Below, one piece after another: positions 23,385 to 32,973 of a stretch of DNA of 64,000 nt (position 1 is its first letter; every line of letters starts with the position of its first letter). The stretch is from Xiphophorus maculatus (taxonomy: Eukaryota; Chordata; Actinopteri; Cyprinodontiformes; Poeciliidae). The notes under the pieces were generated by a model, which was not told the DNA's origin, made no database searches, and saw only the letters and a list, made by a program, of their open reading frames with translations. The DNA is taken from contig NC_036450.1 in assembly GCF_002775205.1 (NCBI RefSeq), positions 13,039,479 to 13,103,478 on the forward strand, written 5' to 3'. Made by a program: the position numbers and the translations under genes.

Positions 23385-26300
23385 TGAGGAGAAACATACA
23401 TTTTGTCAAAATGCTGAGAAGATGAAATGAGTGGAGTATTGCTTGCACATAATATTCAAAATTCATAAAGCAACCAAATCTGAGCAATGGCAAAAAGACA
23501 CACAAATGAACTGCAGACTTTATGAAATTACTATTCAGAATCAACTACCTGATTGGTCTCAAGTTCCAATGGGTCTTGTGGATCCAGTGGGTTCTGGGGA
23601 TTCAGATTGTTGAGTTCATCTGTCTGGGTTGGGTTCTGTTTATCAAGAAGAAATAAATATCACATTAAGTCTTTGGATTTTAAAAGATTCCTTTGACAAT
23701 GTGTGACATTATTTCAGTAATAAAGGTGAAACTGACCTCTCCGTCATCGGACTTCAAACAATTAGTAGGAGATCCTGAGTCATCAAACATAATAAGTTTT
23801 TATACACATGATTACAAGAAAGCACATTACATTGTGTAAAACTGTGCTTAGATTGGTCCCTTGGATGAACAAGTTCTTACCGATGCCACAGGGTCTTTCC
23901 CTCCATGGAAACAGATCCAGACGACGCAGAGTGTTGCACTGCACCAGACGGTTCCTATTGGAGACGACGCTAAAAGCATCACTGGGCACAGATGTGATGC
24001 CAGTGTTGTCACAGATCACTCTGGAGAGTGTAACAGCAGACAGAGCCTGCCTTTGCTGTGGCGTGAAAACGCCGGGGTTCTGGAACCACAGCCTGAAAAA
24101 TTACAGAATTTTGGTAAATAATTCCATTCAAATCTACGATTTCTTCTTGTGAAAAGAAATCAAACAGTCCTACTCTGCTTTACTGACCTGTCACCCTGAC
24201 GAATCCTCTGGAACTGAGTTGCAATGAGGCAGGAAAACAGAGGACCCACGCGGCCGCCAGGCACAAATGGCTCTGCAACACCTCCAAGCCACACGTCAAT
24301 GTTGTCGGGGGTCCCGTAGAGCTCCAGCAGCTTCTGAGCCAGTGTGGGATTCCTCAAAACCTGAGCCAGCTCTGCCTGGTTACTAGGCTGGGACAAACCA
24401 CAGAACCTGCGCCAGGCATTGTAGCCTGAAGTGATAGAAATCATGAGGATGAGAAATCAATAAATGCTTGTCCAAATAAGACATATTAATTCTATTTGTA
24501 GCATCAAATTTTATTTAGACTTTGATATTAAGAATAATTATTATTAATTATTAATTTTGCAACAATAGTAAATACAATAATAGGTCATCAGCGTAGCGTA
24601 TGATGTTGTCTTCTAGGCTAATCTGCGATTTATTACTTGGCATTGTATCTGAGGCTATCTGTTGAACACTAGAGGACAAAGGAGAGGCTAACAAATTTTC
24701 TTACTCAGATCAGTTGTCTCAAACTACATTCCTCGAGGATCAGAGTCCTGCATCTTTTTTATGTATCTCTTCTCCTCGACACTTGAATAAAATGTCCATA
24801 TAGCTCCAAAGAGCTGTGCTAATGAGATAATAGTGTATTAAGGTGTGCTGAAGCAGAGAGATATACAATTTGCAGGACACCAGCTCTTGAGGAAGGGAGT
24901 TTGAGACTACTGATGTAGGTCTTTGAGGATTGAGTCAGAGATCATGTTCAGATTCCCAGTTGCAGGGTGGAATTAGTAAATCACGTACCAGGCAGGCCAT
25001 GATCACGACCTCTCTGCATGTTCAGAGAACCCAGGTCCAGAGCCAGGTGCTGGATGAATTCAAACAACCTCTCCCTCAGAGCATCCACCAACATGTTGTC
25101 CTGAGTGCCCAGTTTAGCAGGACGTCCTATCAGACCACGCAGCAAAGGGTCGACTCCACCTGGAGGATGAGAGCAAAAGAAATGAGGGCTTCATCCTACA
25201 GCACAATGACAAGATGGCTGCAGTTATTTTGTGGGGCACACCTTCGAAAATAACTCTCCAGGGGGTGAAGAAAGCCTTGAACAGGGGGACACTGGGGAAA
25301 CCAGGGTGCTCTCTGTAGTTTGGATCCAGTCGGAACAAAACTGGCTGGATTGCCAGGTGAGCGAAACGGTAAGCGGCTGTCGCAAACACATTGGAGATGC
25401 TGGGGTCAACATTGGAGTTGTAGCCAGGGTAACGTCCGAGCTGTCTGCGCATTGCATCAGGACCCACTATGTGAGGAAGATAATCCCTGAAGACAAACAT
25501 CTGATACACAAAAGCCAGAATATGAGAAAACAACACAGTCTTTGAGTAAATGAGACTCCTTGCTGACTGTTTGGGTTGTTTTACCTGGGTGTAAGCACCC
25601 ATGATCTTGCGGGCCTCTTGGTAGAGAGTTTCACTGTCCCAGTGTGGATTCAGCCTCTTCAGCTGACGAGCCAAACGGTTGTGTTCACGCACAAACAGGG
25701 TGTGGAGAGATGTCAGGGCAATATTCTCATCCACTCGGCCATCACCTGCGGAGAAATATAGCAACAGCTCAATTCCTGCTGAAATTTTTACTTTTTTTTA
25801 TGTGTAAAGGATCAAGCAACATAGTGACTGCTTGATCCTTTAAAAAATATACTGTTTTGAGACTTGTCCTTTTGTTATAATTATTTTTTTGTTAGTGAAA
25901 GATTATGTATTCAATCATTCAACTCAATTTCTCCTTAGAATCTAACAAACCTGCAATAAAACAGGGCACCTCCCTGGCGTTGGTGTCGTTGGTGATTCTC
26001 CTGCGGGTGGCGCACATTTGCACCTGCAGGGAGTGGAAGGGCAGCAGCTCGCGTCCGTTGTCCCTGAATTCGGTGTTGACGCGCAGCAGGCCGGCATCAC
26101 TGGTGAGGTCACGAAGGTTCAGGGCAAGCTTCTCGTTTGAGCCATATACTTGCCCCAGATCCAGAAAGGCCGTCAGTGAATTGATCTGCTCCCTCTTGCT
26201 GGGTTCTCCACCAAAATTAAATGCAGAGTAACCCGTTCCACAGGCAGGAGCAGATCTAAAGGCTGGGATGCAGCTATCTGGGCGGGAGGGAATCCGGGGA

Positions 26301-27869
26301 TCTCCAGGAGGGATCTGATCGTTACAAAAGCAAGAGTTTTAAGTAAAACAACAGAAAGGTGAAGCAAAATTAAACAATTTGGTCTGAGCTTTGACACTAA
26401 CCGGGATAGGGATGCATGGCTCACTTTGCTCGCAACTTTCGTCGCAGTTCAGTCCATTGCTAAAGGAGCGAATACTTGGTGAAAATGGTGTGAAGCTGAG
26501 GTCATGGTCATTCCACTGGCCAAACATGGTCACCATGTGAGAGTACTCTGTGTCATTGACAACGCCTGCATCTGTTGTGCTCAAGATGTTATTGGACACC
26601 TGCCGCACCTAAAAGTGGAGAGAAAAATATTTAATTTTAAACTTGAGACAAATATTTTGATAAATAAGTCTGGATTTTGGAGCTAAGTTGATACCAATGG
26701 CAGCAAGAAGTTGTTGAATTTGCGGTTTTTGTTCCATCCTTTTGGTTGGGAGATGCCGTCATCGTACTCAGAGGGCAACCAGCGGGTGAATGGGGTGTTG
26801 GAGGCACCAAGGCGAGGGTTTTTTCTGTTAAAGAAATGTGGAAGATTCAAGATTGGATATCTTACTGTTGAAATTCAACAGAAGGGAACACATCTTTTGA
26901 GATGAATGGCCTAAGAAGTTATAGTGCATTTCACAAGTACTTCTCTAGTGGGTAAGTTAAAAAAGGAGCTTCTAAAAATGAAGCCTTGCACCAATAAATC
27001 CCAAATTTATTCCTAAAACCAATTTGACAAGATAGCTGATCAATCATTTCTATAAAACTAGATTAAAGAAAATTATTCTTTGTCATAAAAACTTACAAGT
27101 TGTTGCAGACGCTGGTGGCTGTGCGATACTTGTTGATATTTGGTGTGTTGAGACATGATGGATTCCTGATTCGAGCCTCACATCCAGTAATCCGGGCAAG
27201 TTCTCTAATGTCTTGGTCAGTGAGCAAATCTGAAATGTATAGTTCAACAATCCATGTGTCCTTATTGACTTCTAAGTATACTAAAATTGTAAATCGGAAG
27301 CACAAGGCTTTCTACCAGAAAAGGAATTAAATCAGCTTTGACTGTGCCTGACCTGTTGCATTGAGGGAGCGCTTGTGCACATGATGTACTTTCTCTTGGA
27401 CCAAACGGAGAGTCTGTGCCATGTAGTCAGCAGAACGCACAGCTGAACGAGTGTCTCCACGAGGCTGCTTCAGGAGACGAAGAGCATCATGCGGCTTCAC
27501 CGCATCCCTGCGGACTCGTCTGAGGCTCCTGTAGGAGAGAAAATGGAAATATCTCTCAGTTTTAACAAAAAATCCAGAGCTCTGAAGTTCAGAAAACTGC
27601 TCATCACTCAAGATAGGAAAGCATTATGAACTGACTCTTCTCTTGAGTATTTGTATGCGTCGTCTACTATTTTCTTTGCTTCTTCAAAGCATTTCTGAAG
27701 AAAAGGACTGCCGAGTCTTTCGCCTGAAAAATAAGAACAGCTTAAACATCAGGCATTCACAAAGCATATATGTAAAAAAATAAAAAATTCTCAGGAGAAA
27801 TTTACCTGTAGGTTTGGATTGACTGGGCACCAGGCTGAGGCCCAGGATAAGAAATACAGAGAGAAGCAT
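23385..27869 (-). CDS. mpx: Myeloid heme peroxidase (MPO/EPO type), copy A
   Basis: Animal heme peroxidase of the MPO/EPO/LPO group, expected in granules of fish neutrophils or eosinophils. Fifteen minus-strand exons: 27806-27869, 27636-27723, 27353-27528, 27097-27229, 26695-26824, 26402-26608, 25951-26314, 25585-25745, 25242-25500, 24989-25159, 24188-24425, 23881-24092, 23737-23774, 23549-23635, 23385-23393. Phases agree throughout; total 2337 bp (778 aa; human MPO is 745). It has a signal peptide ([14 protein letters not shown]) and a propeptide. The distal [11 protein letters not shown] keeps the heme-linking Asp and distal His. GRVDEN in exon 8 keeps the catalytic Arg and heme-linking Glu but has Asn where MPO has Met243. 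The proximal His is in [10 protein letters not shown], and [13 protein letters not shown] is also present. Exons 13-15 add an Asn/Pro/Asp-rich tail ([14 protein letters not shown]) that I do not know from mammalian MPO. The symbol follows zebrafish usage; orthology to EPO or MPO is not resolved. Confidence 0.95.
24711..24912. mobile_element. Degenerate hAT-like MITE in copy A intron 10
   Basis: The left end CAGTTGTCTCAAACTACATT and the right end GGGAGTTTGAGACTACTG are decayed inverted repeats. They resemble the better preserved element at 37920-38144. The matching intron of copy B is only 259 bp, against 563 bp here, and has no such element. Confidence 0.6.
25805..25842. repeat. Perfect 14-bp hairpin
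   Basis: Arms TAAAGGATCAAGCA (25805-25818) and TGCTTGATCCTTTA (25829-25842), with a 10-nt loop, in intron 7 of peroxidase copy A. Confidence 0.85.
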
Positions 27870-27961
27870 CTCTAAAGCAAAACATCAAACAGACATCAAC
27901 TAATTAAAAACACAATGAATTGCAAACCCTTTCCTCTATGGTCTAAAATAAATATTTTTAC

Positions 27962-28052
27962 CTTTGTCTGTGAAAGCTTCTGTGGCGTTCTAAGATGCTC
28001 TTTGAGATCTGGAGGTAGTGATGCTGTGTTCAACTCTCTGGCCCTCCTTATA
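27962..28052 (-). promoter_or_regulatory. TATA box and 5' noncoding exon of peroxidase copy A
   Basis: Minus-strand TATAAG lies at 28047-28052. About 30 bases downstream begins a likely noncoding first exon ending at a GT donor after 27962 (ACAGACAAAG/GTAAAAAT), with the coding exon starting at 27869. Copy B has the same arrangement (TATAAG at 37559-37564, donor after 37474), so the promoter was duplicated with the gene. Confidence 0.65.
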
Positions 28053-28769
28053 TTCAGTAGACTGACCCAATGCCTCGCCTCCTTTACGGGATGAACAGGT
28101 GCGGCTACTGTCAGAAAATGCATTTCCTTCTTCCTTATCAAACTCCTGCAGGAAACACTTCGTTTGTCTAATCAGTCACAGCTTCTGGTCAAGTGATATG
28201 ACTAACAGCGTTCTTTAAAAACCTATAAATAATAGTAGGCTACAATAAGTTCTGTTGGATGGGTTGGTCAGAAAGTGGCACAAACATTGACATCTGAGGA
28301 TGAAACGTTTCAATAATTTTAATCAAAAGTCACTTTTCAATGTAATTTTTCAAAGGTAATTTGATGAAGGTAGAGGAGCAACAAAAAATCCGGCCAAACA
28401 CTGAAACTTGTTTCATTTCTATCAATGAAATGAAGTGATATAGATTTGTTTGGTTTCAAAGCATTTTTCTGTGTTGAGTCATACTTTGGTAAACTAAATA
28501 ACAACAAGCAAGTTTTACTTTAGCATTTGCACATTTGCTAAACTAGCTAAAGCTAAACTATCGCTCCAAGATAGAAATTTTCTCTACTTCAACATTTTTG
28601 ACAGTTAATTTTCACCTTGTTAATATAGTCATTAATGATATAACCTAAAATAAACATATAAACATTATACTGTTTTCTGCTTGAACCACAAAAGAGAATT
28701 AAAGTGGAATGAACCAACATCTTGAGTTAGATTCATATCAAAAGATTTAATCTAGCTTCATAAGCAGGG
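28053..28769. other. Upstream region of copy A, nothing recognised
   Basis: AT-rich 5' flank of copy A up to the LINE fragment. It should include distal promoter sequence; no specific binding site is claimed. Confidence 0.4.
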
Positions 28770-29976
28770 GAGCTACATCAGAATGCTCTTTGTGGACTTC
28801 AGCTCAGCATTTAATACTATACTTCCCCAACGTCTGGTGTCCAAGCTAGCAAACCTTGGGCTCCCATCAGCCACCTGCAGTTGGATCCTGGACTTCCTAA
28901 CAGGTCGCTCCCAGAGGGTCAGACTGGGCCCCCACACCTCCACTGCTCTGAGCCTGAACACCGGATCGCCACAGGGTTGCGTGCTCAGCCCACTTCTCTA
29001 CACCCTCTACACTCATGACTGTGTCTCCAACCACCTCAGCAACAAGATCATAAAGTTTGCAGATGACACGACTGTTGTTGGTCTCATCTCAGGCGGGAAG
29101 GGGGAGCTGGAGTACAGGGATGAGGTGAAGCGGCTGTCAGAGTGGTGCAAAGTCAATAACCTGCTCTTCTACACCTCCAAGACCAAGGAGCTGGTGATCG
29201 ACTTCAGGAAGAACAAAACATACATCCAGCCTCTCACCATCAGTGGGACCTGTGTGGAGAGGGTCCCAGTGTTCTGGTTTCTGGGCATGGAGTTGGAGGA
29301 CAAGCTAACCTGGAGCACCAACACCAAGGAGCTGTTGAAGAAGGCACAGCAGAGACTGTACTTTCTGAGAATACTCAAGAAGAACCGTCTCCCCTCAGAC
29401 CTGCTGCAGGCCTTCTATCACTGCTCCATAGAGAGTGTGCTCACGTACAGTCTGTGTGTCTGGTACTGCAGCAGCACATCCGCGGACAAGAAGACGCTCC
29501 AGAGGGTTGTTAGGGCAGCAGAGAGAACCATAGGCTGCCCCCTCCCCACTATGGAACAGATTTATACTTCCAGGCTCCACAAGAAAGTTTTGGACATTTT
29601 AAATGACTCTTCACACCCTGGCCATGGTCTCTTCCAGCTGCTGCCATCAGGCAAGAGATACAGAGCAATAAAAACCAGGACAAATCGCCTAAAAAACAGT
29701 TTTTACCCGATGGCAATCATGGCACTAAATTCAAAGGCATAAGAACTTCTGCTCTTGACACCACTTTGTTAAAAATGTAAATTCTGTTGCGACACCTCCA
29801 GGCACTGCAACCATCTTCTGATGTCTATTTATTTCTCATTTTGTACTATTTATTTCTTTATCTTTGTATATTACGTATATACACATAACCTGCATCTTAA
29901 CTCGAGTCGAGCAAATCTCAATCTCGTTGTAATCTGTTGATGACAATGACAAATAAATCTTATCTTATCTTATCTA
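28770..29976 (+). mobile_element. 5'-truncated non-LTR retrotransposon (reverse transcriptase part)
   Basis: An open frame at 28783-29742 encodes 319 residues of a non-LTR reverse transcriptase: [26 protein letters not shown] and the catalytic FADDTTVV in order, then the typical [11 protein letters not shown] and the C-terminal region to [12 protein letters not shown]. Everything upstream of the first palm motif is missing, consistent with 5' truncation on insertion. The 3' end is followed by a short CTTAT-type repeat tail near 29958-29976. It belongs to the L2/CR1/Rex1 side of the LINE tree; the exact clade is uncertain. The frame is open, but endonuclease and N-terminal parts are absent, so it is not autonomous. 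Confidence 0.9.
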
Positions 29977-31458
29977 TCATAAACTTTTAATATGATATAA
30001 ATAAAATCAGTGACAAAGGAAAAGAAGGACACTTGCTTTTGGAAAAAGCTTTTCTTTACTGATGGTACAGTGTTGTAGAGCCTTTTGTAGAACAACAGAA
30101 ACTACAGATATGAAAAGTAAAATAAAGAGCAAAAACAGCATAGTCTTTATAAAATGAAGTTAAGAAATCTAAATAATATGAAATTCAAAGAGTCAAAAGC
30201 ACAGTGTCTTAATTTTTCTATTTAGCATTTAATAGAAAAAAAAATCCAGAATATTTTCATTTGAAAACAATGCAGTAATGACTGAAAGTGTGAGTCACAG
30301 AGCTTAAGGAAATAAGAAAGCAATATTGCATTTGTTCAAGACAAGGAAGAGGAACAGTAAATGTAAAGTTAATCATTATGTTTCTTTGAAAAGCAGCGTA
30401 AGTGTGTTTGTATTTTATGGTGGGCCTGTCTTTTCTGCACATACAATGGGTTTTTCATGCTATTGTTGTCACTGTGACAAGCTGAAGTTCCTTGATCTTG
30501 ACTGTCATGAGGTTAAGTGAGTAACTGATTACTGCAACAGTGTCTTCACACATTTTCCTGAAAAGTCAGTCAATCAAACAGCTGCAGTTGATTCAGGGAG
30601 CTGACTAAAACTCACTAAAACCAGGAAGTTTTAGCACAGCACCTCAGTTCTAAAGTCCAGCTGAATGCATTGCACTATTTGAAGTGAGAGAAACTGCAAA
30701 GCTCAAGGCCTTTTCTCACTGGAGGAAGAGTGCCAAGTCTTGGAGAAGGATACCTGTGTGGATGACGTCCTTACCGTCCACAACAGCATTCCACAGGGAG
30801 TTGAGATACAGGTCAGCCTGTGTCCAGTTTGAGTGAAAGGCGCTGAGGTAAACTTTAGAGACTCAGCTGTGGCAGCGCGCGTGGCGCAAAGCCCCGAAAG
30901 TGTGATTGGTCCATGTTCCCGGCTTTGTTAAATGCATCAACTACGAGCCCATCTTTAAGGAATAACTGACTCTAAAGGTATGAGCCGGAGTCCATCACTA
31001 CACCTACATTTTGGGATTGATTGCTAGTTTCCAGCTGAAGCAACTGAAGCTGTGTGTTGACTCCAGATCGTTCCTTTTTAGGTTCGAAGATAGTAACTTC
31101 AGTTTTGTTTTTGCTAAGCTGAAGAAGGTTATGGCACATCCACACATTTATCTTCTCAGATGTGATTTTGTAAGACACATTTTCCTTCCTTTTTATAATC
31201 AACTTTAAGAGTGAATTTTTCTTTTATTTATTTTTTGCCAAATTTGCAGTGTGAGATTTTGCTACTACAATAAATGATACATTTATTTGTATGTTTTGGC
31301 CACAACTTTGCAAGACATGTCATTAAGTGTATTCCACATCTAACATCTCCGAGTCCTCCTTTTTAATGTTTTGCAGCTCCTTACTTTAAAAACAGTTGTT
31401 TTAAATTTGCAACAAATCAGTAATAAAAAAATTATAAAATCAGTGATTGCTCAATTGC
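29977..31458. other. Intergenic between LINE fragment and copy B 3' UTR
   Basis: No gene recognised. The short open frames here have no similarity that I can name. Confidence 0.4.
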
Positions 31459-31464
31459 TTTATT
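31459..31464 (-). promoter_or_regulatory. Poly(A) signal of peroxidase copy B
   Basis: Minus-strand AATAAA, in the same context as the signal at 22704-22709 of copy A. The 3' UTR of copy B, made longer by an insertion at 31879-32420, would end shortly after it. Confidence 0.7.
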
Positions 31465-31688
31465 GAATGCAATATTCAATATAAGACAACAAAGTTGCAG
31501 TAAACCAAAATATTAGCAAACAAAGCAAAACATAACATTTTAAGGTACAGGTTATTAGTGCATAACATGTTCACAATTTAATACTGGTTAATCCAGTCAA
31601 ACTTGTCCAAATGCTAATTTTTGGTTTAACATACTGTAAGTTGTAACAGAGTTAAACACATTCATTCAATTTAAACCCATGGAACACA

Positions 31689-31725
31689 TATCTTTGTGAG
31701 TTTTAGCATAAAACTCACAAAGATA
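31689..31725. repeat. Perfect 17-bp hairpin in copy B 3' UTR
   Basis: Arms TATCTTTGTGAGTTTTA (31689-31705) and TAAAACTCACAAAGATA (31709-31725) around a 3-nt loop, GCA. The right arm corresponds to sequence present in the 3' UTRs of copies A and C; the left arm is found only in copy B. Confidence 0.9.
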
Positions 31726-31878
31726 CTTTATTATTACAATAAATTGTAAAATGAGGATACAGTGGTATGGTGTGTCTTTATCTGGTCATCTGCTGCTGTG
31801 AGTGACTGAAGTAAACAAATTTAAAAGCCCACAAGTCAAAAAACTGGTGTTTTTTAATGGGAAGTTCATCCTGGAGAG

Positions 31879-32420
31879 GGTAAGGTAATTTTATTTATAT
31901 AGCAAATTTTCAGCAACAAGGCAGTTCAAAATGCTTTACATGAATTAGAAGAAAATGCAAAGAAAACAACAAAACTAAAGTACAAAACTGAATATTGGTT
32001 CCCCATGTTTAATAACAATAAGTAGATCATAATCTATAAAGTAATAGGGTTTTCTATGGATCTTAAGTTTGTTTCTCAATGTTTGATTCTATTAGTAAAT
32101 ATACAATATAAAGTTAAATGTTGGTTCTCCATGTTTTATTCTTTTTCTGGGTTTCTAAGTAAACTAACAGGAGTTTCTCTAGATCCTGCTCTGATATTAA
32201 AAGTAAAAAGCTAAATGCTGGTCTGAAGTAATAAGCCCTCCACATTCTTGTTCAGGGCTGCTATTAGTAAGCATCCAAAGCTAAATGCTGGTTGGTTCTG
32301 CTATTAGTAACTATTAAACTAAATGTTGATTCCAGTTGTTCTATGTTGCTAAGTAGTTGCTAGTTCTATATTTGAAAGTATAAGGCTAAATGTTGGTCTA
32401 AAGTAATGAGTACTCCACAG
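31879..32420. repeat. Insertion in copy B 3' UTR with decayed internal repeats
   Basis: Copies A and B align on both sides of this block, but A lacks it. It starts with GGTAAGGTAATTTTATTTAT followed by ATAGC, a common fish interspersed repeat. It then contains several degenerate units of the AAAGCTAAATGCTGGTTC type spaced roughly 60-90 bp apart. The element class is not assigned. Confidence 0.6.
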
Positions 32421-32973
32421 GGTGTGTTTATGTTCCATAGTGAAGAACAAATGTCTTGAGAAGAAGATGTTGATGGCCAGCTTGACAATTTTCATTGTAA
32501 TCCCAGATTTCTGTTCCAATGGGAAAAGTGCAGAGTCAATGACTGAGGAATATAAATAGACGTGTCCACGATCTGTGTTGGCTTGTTTTGTTTCTTTATG
32601 ACAGAAACAAATGAATCTCTCTGTGTATGGCCCATAATCCCAAAAGGGACACTGATGTTTGAATATTGGTGATGCTAGAGGGCATCTGGGGCTGAATGGT
32701 CTTAATGGGTCTGAGGAGAAACTTAAATAAATCAAAATGCTGAGAAAATTAAATGAGCAGAGTACTGTTTGCACATAATAATCAAAATTCAAAAAGCAAC
32801 CAAATCTGAGCTATGACAAAAAATATACAAAGGATTTCCAGACTTTATGGAAATTACTACTCAGAATCAACTACCTCATTGGTCTGAAATTTCAATGGCT
32901 CTTGCAGATCCAGAGGTTAATGGAGGTCCAGAGGATCATGAACATTTACAGGGTCCACAGGGTCTAGTGAGTC

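Noticed and set aside
25114-25764. 216-codon minus-strand open frame
   Set aside because: Reads through peroxidase exon 8, intron 8, exon 9 and part of the next intron; the spliced model explains it better.
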